A stretch of 64,000 nt of DNA, taken from contig CBDETD010000002.1 of the NCBI GenBank assembly GCA_965242805.1, positions 1,984,001 through 2,048,000 of the forward strand, read 5' to 3'. The notes beneath the pieces were generated by a model that had not been told where the DNA came from, made no database searches, and saw nothing but the letters and a program-made list of their open reading frames with translations. Position 1 is the first letter of the stretch; every line of letters starts with the position of its first letter. The position numbers and the translations under genes were made by a program. Source of the stretch: JANQEU01 sp965242805 (lineage in GTDB: Bacteria > Bacteroidota > Bacteroidia > Cytophagales > Cyclobacteriaceae). Below, in pieces: positions 51,347 through 59,989 of the stretch.

Positions 51347-54300
51347 TTAGTTTTTGATCAACCTCAAAAAGATCGGACCGTCATTGATATTGATAAGGTA
51401 TGTTCCAACTTTTAGATCACTCACATCAATTCGCTGATTTAAGGTTTTAATCATCATTTTTTTAACAACCTTACCAGAAACTGAAATGATGGAAATTTCA
51501 CCCTGGTCAACACCCTTGATATAAAAATGCTCACTCGTTGGGTTAGGATAAATCAGTGTATTATTTACGACAGGATCAATGGACAATATTGGAGAAACCA
51601 CCACATCAAATTCAGTTTTGACAATCAGATTCCCGTTATCTTGTGCGATAACTTCCATTGTGTACTCGCCAGCATCATTATTAGAAATATCAGCAGTCAG
51701 GATTCCATCCGACAGAGATAACCAATCAGGCAACGAAGCCCGTCCTTTCTCTTTCACTCTAATCGTCAATTGATCATCAGCATCGATATCGTCAAAGTTG
51801 CCATTTAAATCCCGGGTAAGATCGGTGTCACCAACCATCAACTCCCAGGTATCTATGCCGGATACGACAAAAGGGCTCTCATTCTCGTTTTCAACATTGA
51901 TAGTCACGATGAAATCCGAACTATTTGAGGGTGCATCACTATACGCAATGGTAATGTTCAATGAATAGGATGATGTCGTTTCGAAATCCAGTCCCTCGGC
52001 AGCAACAGTAATTATGCCTGCAGAATTGACTGCAAAAAATCCATCATCATTACCGCTATTTATGGTGTATGTAACAGTACTTCCAGGTGTAGTCAGAACT
52101 TCGATTTGACCGATTAACGTATTAATAGTTTCATTTTCCGAAACAATAACCGTTTGATCGGAAACAATGGGCGTGACTATGTCAGTATTGACAATAAAGC
52201 TCGTCTGACCAACTAATTGTGGGGAACCGTCATCAGTTACCCGTACAGTTAAGGCATATTGTGAGCTTGTACCAAAGAAGGCTTCAATGTCAGTGATAGA
52301 TAATTCTCCGGTACTTTCATCCAGATTAAAAATTTCCAAGTTAGTCCCTGACACAATTTCATAGGAAAGGGTCTGTCCACCATCAGGATCAGATGCCGAA
52401 AGAGTTTGTATCACATCTCCATTTGCAATGGTATTTGCAACGGCAAAATCCTGTACATCGATGTCGGGTCTTTCATTGACATCGGTTACGTTTATAGTAA
52501 CCGTTGCAGTTGAAGACAATTCCCCTGTACCGTTATCTGTCACCGTCACTTCCAAATCTATTGAGCTCGATGTCTCGAAATCGAGCCCGCCGTCAGACAA
52601 CCCAATGAATCCAGTTGTTTCATTTATTTGGAATAGACCAGACGCATCCGATGTTATTGCAAATGTCAACATCTGTCCATCATCAGGATCGGAAGCCGTT
52701 AACGTACCAACCGCTGATCCACTTTGACTACTCTCTTCCAGTGTAAATGAAACATCAGAAACAACAGGAGCCTCATTCAGGTCATTTATGCTGATAACCA
52801 CACTTTTCGTAGTCTCCAATGCATCACCGCTATCATCGGTTGCAGTGATTTCAATAGTATAGGTGCTAGTAGATTCGTAATCGGGGCTTTCATTGATCGT
52901 CAATTCACCATTTGTACCATCCAGTGTGAAGACGCCTGAGGCATCATCGGTTAGTTCAAAAGATGCGTCCTGACCACTATCCTCATCCGAAACGTTGAAT
53001 GTGCCGATCACAGTTCCTACGGCAGTATTCTCATCAACGGAAAGGTCCGAAGCTCCAATATCCGGGGAATCATTTGTATCCAAAACATTAATGGTAACCG
53101 TTGTTGTTGCGGTTCCTTCCGGGAAGCCACCATCACTAATTTCGACTTCAAGTACATGTGTATCATCAGTCTCAAAATCGAAAAGATCCTGATCAGAAAT
53201 GTATATGTCACCCGTTTCACTGTTAATCAGGAAGATCCCATCAGTATTCCCTAAAGTTATGGAATAGCTTACCGTTTGGTCAGGATTGGGATCGGTGCCG
53301 TTGACCTGACCAATGAAATTGTCCACACTGTTTTCCTCCTTGTCAAAACTGTATGTTGCTTGTATCGATGGAGAACCATCGTTGACATAAACATTTAATG
53401 TAAAAGTTGTCGTCAAAGGGATCCCTGCATCATCCGTAACCTCTACATTCACTGGATAGATGGATGTTGTGGAACCCCCAACTGTGGTATTATCTGCAAC
53501 AGTGATCTCGCCGGAAACCGGATCAATTGCAAATACACCACTATGTCCAAGTTCAAGTGCAAAAGACACTGTTTGGCCATCATCTTCATCGAACGCATCA
53601 ACAAATCCCAAGGACGCAGTATTAGCTACCGCACGATCCATTGTCAGGTATTGATCGGGAACTGTTGGTGGATCATTACTATCTGAAATATTGATGGTTA
53701 TCTCTCCTGTGCCGCTCAAATTGGGGACGCCGTCATCGGTCACCTTTATAGTAATGATTTCCGTTGGTTTCGTTTCAAAATCCAACTGATCTGGATCATC
53801 AATGGTGATTTGTCCGGTATTGGGATCAATTGCAAACGCAGATTCCCCGACTATCTCGTATGTTAAAGTTTGAGCAGGAACATCAACATCTGTACCAGAA
53901 GTAATTGTACCCACCACTGTGAACTGGGGATCAGCTTCAGCGACAGTCCCAACAACTTGATCATCCAAATCGGGAGCATCATTCTGGTCTACCACTGGGA
54001 TGGACAAGATCTTTGTGATGGTATATCCATCATTGTTGGATAGGGCTACTCTGACAGACGCGGTTCCACTCGTTTCAAAGTCAAAATCATTGCTCAATAC
54101 TTTTAGTTTGTCGCCATCAAGGTAGAAGTTATCATTGTTATCATCCCCATCTCCATTCACAAGGGCAAAGGAAAAATTACCAGGCACATCTCCCAGTGGA
54201 TAAAGCGTACCAACCATTGTCCCCAATCCTGCGTTTTCACCAACGCCCGAGTTTTCGTAGGTGATGTCCAAATCACGGCCCCAAAGTTCATTGTAGATAG

Positions 54301-57300
54301 AGATATTATCCACTAAGAAGGAGTAGACGTAGTTGTTGAAATAACGACTGTCATGTTCAAACTTTACCTGAAATGTTGATGAAAATTCTTGTCCTTCAGC
54401 CTGCAGAGTTTGTGAAATGTTAATTCCGATGACCGGATTCCAACTGATATTTGTATAGGGATTGTAGTGATTTCTAACCTCAATCCATTCATCATTAATA
54501 TTCCCTCGTACATAAGACTTGGAATTGCTTGTGTAATTGTATCCAAGCCAGAAATAATAATCCATGATTAAAACATCCTCATTTACGGCATATTCCGACA
54601 TATCAATTGTGAGGACTGCTTCCTGGGTATTGATGAAGTTGTGAATTGCGTTGTGCAACCCCAGTGACTTTTCATTATCGCCGAATGCCATAGCAGAAGG
54701 TCCACCAAAATGGTCATAAGTATTAAGTCTTAGAAAAACTTCTCCTTGATCAGATTCATCAAAGTCATATGAAAAGCCTTCAAATACATCAATTGGACTT
54801 GATTGCTGATCGATTACATCCACCGTAGCAGCCTCAAAATCCTGAAAATAAGGTAGATCACCTTGATACGTGGAAATATTGACAATCGAATATTTACCTT
54901 CATCGAAATCCGGCTCCGCGTCCTCAGGTAAAACAGGTGAAACAATCAATTCGTATGAACCGGGTTGACTAAGATCTAATCCTAAACCAGACAATTCTTG
55001 AGTCAAAATATCACCTGGACCAATTGGTCCCGCGATGAAATCTTGAGTTTGCCTTATTAATATATCATCACGATACAATTTCACATCAAGATTAAATAAT
55101 GATTGAGGACTTAGACCCTCATTCTTTATGTCAACTTCAAATGATTGATTAGAGGTTAATTCCCCGGCATTATCTGGACCACGTACATCCGTTATTCTTA
55201 GGTCAGACTCAGGGATTTCGTATAAATAAATATCATCCACAACAAATTCCCAGGAACTTCGCTGATTATGGCCAAAACGAACCTGAAATGTAGAAGAAAA
55301 ATTTTGCCCATTTTCCCTAAGATTTGCCGATATGTTTTCCGCGTAATTCAGGATCCATTCCCGATCCGAAGCGTTATTATACCAATCAAAAAGCTCAATC
55401 CAAATATCATCTTTACTACCTCTAATAAAGACTTGTCGATCGTCCTGGCCGGTTGTGGATGAACCAAAATCATAAAAGAAATGGAAACGTATAGCAATTT
55501 CATCCTCAAGTGCGTCATATGAGGAAAGATCAGCTGTCAGGTAAATGTTGCTTGTCTCATGTAGATTATCGAATATCTCCCGTCCAATTTCTAATGATCG
55601 GTTACCACTAATATACTGACCTCCGGAAGTCTGGAGTTCGTTTTTATGATTGGGATCATTAACATAGTTATATCCGTCTGCCCCAACAATTTCATTGAAT
55701 CTACTGTTATCAACAATGGAATTGATAGATTCAAAGTCTTGAAAATATGGCAATCCTCCGGTGTAACTTTGAAAGTGACCGGTCTCAGCCTCATAGCTAT
55801 CATTAGCATTATTTTCATCCCCTATTAAGATGGCCATACCAGTTACGGTGTATTCTCCTTCCTTGGAGAAATCAAATGAAGAACTGAAAGTGTAGAGTGT
55901 AGATTCCTTAAAACCGATAGGTATGTTGACTGATTCGGTAACAAAAGATTGTATTCCATCCGTATCTTCAACTTCAATCTGAACATCATAGACACTCTGA
56001 GAATTTAATCCACGATTGAGGACCTCAACCGTTATGGACTCACCATCAGTTAAAAAATCAGGATCAGGTAATATCACATCAACAACAGCCAGGTCATTGT
56101 CTGGGAATTCGTATACTTCAATATCATCAAGAACTAAAGGTGACCAGCCATTTTCTCCATAACCAATCTTGATTTGAGTTGTCGCTGAAAATTCCTGACC
56201 CCCATTTTGAAGAACTGGGGTCAATTCGAGATCAAAAATCTCCACATACTGGCTTTCCAATAGATCAGCATCCCAATCATACACCTCCAGCCAATCATCT
56301 GTATCACTTCCACGGATAAATACCTTTCTATATTTCAAAGCTTCATCATAATAGGCCTCACGACCATTGAATATGAATGCCATCCCAATTTCATCGGATA
56401 ATATGGAATAAGATGATAGATCAACACTCAAAACGGCATAACTGATGTATGGAGCTCCGCCAGACCAGGCATTTAAATAGAGAGACCGGTTGCCGGAACC
56501 ATAAACACCACAAATTGTACAGGTCCTTACAATTCCCTGTCCTTCATTGATATGAAAGAAACCAGGAGCTCCCGTGATTTCCTCAAACCTATCAAACTGG
56601 TTCAAAGAAGTAGACTCAAATCCCTCGAGCAAAGGTAGTCCTCCAGTATAGGAAGAAACCACAAAAAGATCAGGATTGATCAAATCATTATCAACCTTCT
56701 CATCACCGAAAAGAGATACATATGCCACCAGATCATACTCACCTATTGCAGAAAGATCAAATGGAGTGACAAACTGCATCGTGGCTACTTCGCCCGGAGT
56801 GATCGTACCAGCAAAGGTTTCGGTGACAATCGTTGTGACATTGGATGGATTTGTAACCTCAAGAGTGACATCAAATCCGGATTGATCATTTATGCCATTG
56901 TTTCGAATATCGATTTCAAGAGTTTTGACAGCATCGGCGACCGCTGGACTCTGAATGAAACCTGATACTGCGAGATCATCATAATACTGAAAGACCTGAA
57001 TATCATCAATTCCGAGGCCATCAGCGGTTAATGTAACATTGTCCTTCTGACCCCATCGTATTTGTGTAGAACTTGAAAAGCTTTGTCCTTCATTGATCAA
57101 TGCCTGAGATATGTTGATTCCCGATACCTGCTGCCAACCCGAAGTTCCCTGGGCTCCCCAGTCGAATAAAATGAACCAGTCATCATTTTCCGATCCCCGG
57201 AGAAAGACCTTGTCATTATCGTCATTTTCGTCGCTGAAGTCCCTGTACACAAAATTTAGCCATACTGGATCTCCATATAAATCGATTTGACTGCCATCAA

Positions 57301-57934
57301 TCGTTAAATAAATATCATTTTTGACACGACCCGATGGATTTGAATCAGTGTCCAAGCCTATTGAGTAGGTTCCACTATTCGCTTGTCCGTAATTAAACCT
57401 TAACCGACTGGCATTGACGACTTCTGGGATATATGAAAATCCCGATAACCCATCAATATCAGCCTTTGGTACTTGATATTGTTGAGTGAAAGGACCCATA
57501 CCTTCAAAATCCTCATCGACTGGAAGTTTTGTTGGTGAAGCCTTCAAAACTGTCCTCAAAACACCATCATTACCAATATTTTCATCAGTGCCCAACTGTG
57601 TATAAATCTCCAGATCATACTCACCAGGTGTTGATAAATCAATGGAGGTTGAAAAATAATATGTGACTGTGCTTCCGGCGTTAATTGAACCGATCGTCTC
57701 ATTTATGATGGTAGTGGAGGTAAACGATGGAGTTACTTCCATCACAATTGGAATGTTGCTCTGATAAGCAGACCCATAGTTTGTGACTTGAACCTGTACC
57801 GTATAAGAATCGGTGAAAACATCCACACCGATCTCCGGCACAATGATGTCACTCACTCCAACATCATTGACTTGGGCTGAAGCAATATTTACTAGAAATA
57901 AAAAAGAGATTGCGGAGATCCTAATTGTTTTCAT
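51347..57934 (-). CDS. Giant secreted cadherin-repeat protein with T9SS sorting domain
   Basis: About 2,195 residues from the ATG at 57932-57934, which gives a standard signal peptide (KTIRISAISFLFLVNIASAQ). A GTG at 57982 would add 16 unhelpful residues. The N-terminal half has four modules, each a CARDB-like domain plus a jelly-roll domain opened by LP-x4-FE (LPVDEDFEG, LPLLEGFES, LPYFQDFES, LPYFQDFEA). The C-terminal half has eight cadherin-like repeats of about 100 residues with Ca-binding DxNDxP linkers (DQNDAPDL, DSNDPPTV, DTNDSPDI), then a dystroglycan-type domain. The last 72 residues are a T9SS type A sorting domain (IYPNPTSEHFYI). It is probably a calcium-stiffened surface adhesin or matrix protein. 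The gene is monocistronic. Confidence 0.92.
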   Translation of the reverse strand: MKTIRISAISFLFLVNIASAQVNDVGVSDIIVPEIGVDVFTDSYTVQVQVTNYGSAYQSNIPIVMEVTPSFTSTTIINETIGSINAGSTVTYYFSTSIDLSTPGEYDLEIYTQLGTDENIGNDGVLRTVLKASPTKLPVDEDFEGMGPFTQQYQVPKADIDGLSGFSYIPEVVNASRLRFNYGQANSGTYSIGLDTDSNPSGRVKNDIYLTIDGSQIDLYGDPVWLNFVYRDFSDENDDNDKVFLRGSENDDWFILFDWGAQGTSGWQQVSGINISQALINEGQSFSSSTQIRWGQKDNVTLTADGLGIDDIQVFQYYDDLAVSGFIQSPAVADAVKTLEIDIRNNGINDQSGFDVTLEVTNPSNVTTIVTETFAGTITPGEVATMQFVTPFDLSAIGEYDLVAYVSLFGDEKVDNDLINPDLFVVSSYTGGLPLLEGFESTSLNQFDRFEEITGAPGFFHINEGQGIVRTCTICGVYGSGNRSLYLNAWSGGAPYISYAVLSVDLSSYSILSDEIGMAFIFNGREAYYDEALKYRKVFIRGSDTDDWLEVYDWDADLLESQYVEIFDLELTPVLQNGGQEFSATTQIKIGYGENGWSPLVLDDIEVYEFPDNDLAVVDVILPDPDFLTDGESITVEVLNRGLNSQSVYDVQIEVEDTDGIQSFVTESVNIPIGFKESTLYTFSSSFDFSKEGEYTVTGMAILIGDENNANDSYEAETGHFQSYTGGLPYFQDFESINSIVDNSRFNEIVGADGYNYVNDPNHKNELQTSGGQYISGNRSLEIGREIFDNLHETSNIYLTADLSSYDALEDEIAIRFHFFYDFGSSTTGQDDRQVFIRGSKDDIWIELFDWYNNASDREWILNYAENISANLRENGQNFSSTFQVRFGHNQRSSWEFVVDDIYLYEIPESDLRITDVRGPDNAGELTSNQSFEVDIKNEGLSPQSLFNLDVKLYRDDILIRQTQDFIAGPIGPGDILTQELSGLGLDLSQPGSYELIVSPVLPEDAEPDFDEGKYSIVNISTYQGDLPYFQDFEAATVDVIDQQSSPIDVFEGFSYDFDESDQGEVFLRLNTYDHFGGPSAMAFGDNEKSLGLHNAIHNFINTQEAVLTIDMSEYAVNEDVLIMDYYFWLGYNYTSNSKSYVRGNINDEWIEVRNHYNPYTNISWNPVIGINISQTLQAEGQEFSSTFQVKFEHDSRYFNNYVYSFLVDNISIYNELWGRDLDITYENSGVGENAGLGTMVGTLYPLGDVPGNFSFALVNGDGDDNNDNFYLDGDKLKVLSNDFDFETSGTASVRVALSNNDGYTITKILSIPVVDQNDAPDLDDQVVGTVAEADPQFTVVGTITSGTDVDVPAQTLTYEIVGESAFAIDPNTGQITIDDPDQLDFETKPTEIITIKVTDDGVPNLSGTGEITINISDSNDPPTVPDQYLTMDRAVANTASLGFVDAFDEDDGQTVSFALELGHSGVFAIDPVSGEITVADNTTVGGSTTSIYPVNVEVTDDAGIPLTTTFTLNVYVNDGSPSIQATYSFDKEENSVDNFIGQVNGTDPNPDQTVSYSITLGNTDGIFLINSETGDIYISDQDLFDFETDDTHVLEVEISDGGFPEGTATTTVTINVLDTNDSPDIGASDLSVDENTAVGTVIGTFNVSDEDSGQDASFELTDDASGVFTLDGTNGELTINESPDYESTSTYTIEITATDDSGDALETTKSVVISINDLNEAPVVSDVSFTLEESSQSGSAVGTLTASDPDDGQMLTFAITSDASGLFQINETTGFIGLSDGGLDFETSSSIDLEVTVTDNGTGELSSTATVTINVTDVNERPDIDVQDFAVANTIANGDVIQTLSASDPDGGQTLSYEIVSGTNLEIFNLDESTGELSITDIEAFFGTSSQYALTVRVTDDGSPQLVGQTSFIVNTDIVTPIVSDQTVIVSENETINTLIGQIEVLTTPGSTVTYTINSGNDDGFFAVNSAGIITVAAEGLDFETTSSYSLNITIAYSDAPSNSSDFIVTINVENENESPFVVSGIDTWELMVGDTDLTRDLNGNFDDIDADDQLTIRVKEKGRASLPDWLSLSDGILTADISNNDAGEYTMEVIAQDNGNLIVKTEFDVVVSPILSIDPVVNNTLIYPNPTSEHFYIKGVDQGEISIISVSGKVVKKMMIKTLNQRIDVSDLKVGTYLININDGPIFLRLIKN
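51865..54283 (-). repeat. Eight tandem cadherin-like protein repeats
   Basis: A block of about 806 codons divides into eight units of near 100 residues. Each has a start like VxENxxxGTxxG, a middle FxIDxxTGxIxIxDxxxLDFET and an end VxVTDDG...TVTINVxDxNDxP. The units have diverged at the DNA level, so they are old duplications rather than an unstable tandem repeat. The seventh and eighth units lack the full DxND linker (NTDIVTPIV, ENENESPFV). Confidence 0.8.
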
Positions 57935-58262
57935 CTTGGGTGTTTTCAGATAGATAATAACTTCAAAGAAAACCAATACCACCCTCCTTATGACGAGAAT
58001 GGGGTTTGGTTTTGTTTACCGATCAAAACCGTTTGTAAAGAGCAATTTTTTGTTTGTGAACAGAATTGAAAAAATTCAAATCTTTTACAAAATAATACAA
58101 TTCCATTACATAGTCAATCCAAATCCCCAGTGCTTATCATACAATTAATGTTTCATAGAAGCCTTGTAGTTGAATCTAAATCGACTCAATCCTAATTTAC
58201 CTCACGATTCTTCTAATATCATTATGACCCAAGTCCAATTTTTGATAATATAGCATTTCAAA
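57935..58262. other. Divergent intergenic region between the giant adhesin gene and dnaX
   Basis: 328 bases with no convincing gene. It must hold both promoters. No exact TAnnTTTG element was found on either strand; the nearest is TAGCATTTC nine bases before dnaX. The only long frame on the minus strand (from 58619) runs antisense through dnaX and is not credible. Confidence 0.6.
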
Positions 58263-59378
58263 ATGGAAAGCTTTGTAGTATCGGCCAGGAAGTACAGACC
58301 CCTCGGATTTGAAGAGGTTGTAGGGCAGGATCACATAACCACTACACTTAAAAATGCCATTGATCAGAACCATCTGGCACAAGCACTGCTCTTTTGTGGA
58401 CCAAGAGGCGTGGGTAAAACTACTTGTGCCCGGATACTCGCCAGGATGATCAACGATTTCGATGCACAAAGTGGAGACGCAGATGTGCATAATTTTAATA
58501 TTTATGAGCTTGATGCTGCCTCTAACAACTCTGTGGAGGATATCAGAAACCTCATAGATCAGGTAAGATACCCACCACAATACGGCAAATTCAAGGTTTA
58601 TATCATCGATGAGGTTCATATGCTTTCAAACCAGGCGTTTAATGCTTTCTTGAAAACACTTGAGGAGCCTCCCGCCTACGCAATCTTCATCCTGGCCACT
58701 ACCGAAAAACATAAGGTTATCCCAACTATACTTTCACGGTGCCAGATCTATGATTTCAATAGAATTGAGATCAGGGACATTGTAGCCCAACTTATCAAGA
58801 TTGCCTCATTGGAAAACGTTGAAGCTGAAGAAGACGCACTTCATCTAATCGCCCAAAAGGCCGATGGTGCTCTGAGGGATGCTTTGTCATTATTTGACTT
58901 AATTGTAACCTTCTCCGCAGAAAACAAGGTTACCTATTCCAATACGATAAAGAATCTTCATATTCTTGATTATGAGTACTATTTCAAGATAACTGACCAC
59001 TTCCTGAAAGAAGATACCGGAAGCGTTCTGAATATGTTCAATGAAATACTACGGGATGGATTTGACGGACATAACTTTCTAATAGGGCTAGCGGAACATC
59101 TCAGAAATGTTCTTGTTTGTAAAGACCCTAATACACTAGGGTTACTGGATGTATCTGACAACATAAAACAACGATACCAAAATCAGGCATCGGACCTTTC
59201 CTCATCATTCATTTTGTCAGCCATCAATATTCTAAATCAATTTGATCTGGCGTATAAATCCAGTAAAAATCAGAGATTGCACGCAGAAATCTGCCTGATG
59301 AAACTATCTCAGCTCAACAGAGCGTTTACCCTCTCCCAGATAAAAATGGATGAAGGGGTAAAAAAAAAAGTAGCATAA
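58263..59378 (+). CDS. dnaX: DNA polymerase III clamp loader, gamma-length dnaX frame
   Basis: ATPase subunit that loads the sliding clamp. The frame has 371 codons and contains the complete AAA+ domains I-II and the collar domain III. Walker A is GPRGVGKT (residues 46-53), Walker B is YIIDEVH, the SRC motif is SRCQIYDF, and sensor 2 is GALRDALSLFD. The four-Cys zinc module usual after Walker A is replaced by a Cys-free loop (about residues 63-78). The frame ends with Gly-Val-Lys-Lys-Lys-Val-Ala-stop right after a run of ten A. The conserved tau tail continues in the -1 frame to 59989; a one-base slip back joins them into a 575-residue protein. The stop falls where gamma would end in E. coli, so programmed slippage is plausible, but a sequencing error in the homopolymer is not excluded. 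Confidence 0.93.
   Translation: MESFVVSARKYRPLGFEEVVGQDHITTTLKNAIDQNHLAQALLFCGPRGVGKTTCARILARMINDFDAQSGDADVHNFNIYELDAASNNSVEDIRNLIDQVRYPPQYGKFKVYIIDEVHMLSNQAFNAFLKTLEEPPAYAIFILATTEKHKVIPTILSRCQIYDFNRIEIRDIVAQLIKIASLENVEAEEDALHLIAQKADGALRDALSLFDLIVTFSAENKVTYSNTIKNLHILDYEYYFKITDHFLKEDTGSVLNMFNEILRDGFDGHNFLIGLAEHLRNVLVCKDPNTLGLLDVSDNIKQRYQNQASDLSSSFILSAINILNQFDLAYKSSKNQRLHAEICLMKLSQLNRAFTLSQIKMDEGVKKKVA
59360..59369 (+). promoter_or_regulatory. A10 slippery run, candidate frameshift or transcriptional-slippage site in dnaX
   Basis: Ten consecutive A, read in the zero frame as GTA AAA AAA AAA GTA GCA TAA. A-AAA-AAA heptamers are in the correct phase for -1 slippage. AAGGGG lies directly upstream, close for a stimulatory Shine-Dalgarno. 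Downstream CATCT/AGATG is only a weak stem. Homopolymers of this kind cause transcriptional slippage in Thermus dnaX, and E. coli dnaX uses A-AAA-AAG. Confidence 0.6.
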
Positions 59379-59989
59379 CATCTGGATCCAAAGATGAAAG
59401 CCCTAAGGAAGCAGAGGCCCAATCGGAACGGGAGGAACAACTTCCTGAAGAAAAAAAAACAACACCAAAACCTGTAGATGAAAAGGAGACTCCCACTCCG
59501 CTAGAAAACATTGTAGAACCTGTCCAGGAGCCATCCATTGCAAGGGAAACACCTAGTATTTTCAGGAAGAAAGTCGAAGAAAGCAAGGAAGAAAAAGTTG
59601 AAGAGAAAAAGGAACGAAACGAATCGTACACCCAGGAGGAACTATTAGATGCCTGGATTGAATTTGCCGAAGGAAAAATTCAAAAAGGAGTAAGTGATTC
59701 GGAAAAGTTGATTCTGGGTAGGGAACTCACCACATCAGAGGACTTCAACATCGCTTTCCACTTGAGAAGTGAACTGGAATCAAACATTTTGGACAGATTC
59801 GAACAGGAGTTGGTTTCCTTCCTTAGAAACAAATTGAAAAATGACAAAATCCTAATCAGGAAAGTGATAAGCCAGGAAGGGTCAAAACAGAAATTATATA
59901 CCAGTTCGGATAAGTACGATTATCTGGTAAAGCAGAATCCAAAGTTGAAAGACCTAAGAGACAAGCTTGGATTGGATTTTGATTTCTAG
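59379..59989 (+). CDS. dnaX: dnaX tau C-terminal extension (in -1 frame)
   Basis: Open continuously from the A10 run to the TAG at 59987-59989, one base back from the gamma frame. The first 80 residues are a low-complexity, acidic and Pro/Lys-rich linker (EKKTTPKPVDEKETPTP). The last 115 or so form a structured domain (EELLDAWIEFAEGKIQ; LRSELESNILDRFEQELVSFL; NPKLKDLRDKLGLDFDF) like the C-terminal end of tau in other Bacteroidota, which links the clamp loader to the polymerase. It has no start codon of its own near the front, so it is expected only as part of a fusion with the upstream frame. Its stop overlaps the convergent LysM gene by four bases. Confidence 0.8.

Noticed and set aside
52428..53654. 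Plus-strand frames inside the giant adhesin gene, rich in Ser, Thr and Val
   Set aside because: They mirror the repeated cadherin codons on the other strand and are shadows of the repeats.
51865..54283. Repeated DNA that might suggest a CRISPR array or unstable tandem repeat
   Set aside because: The period is about 300 bases, the units are diverged, and each encodes a cadherin-like domain in one continuous frame.
58197..58619. 140-codon minus-strand frame across the dnaX start
   Set aside because: Antisense to the Walker A and B region of dnaX; no family resemblance.
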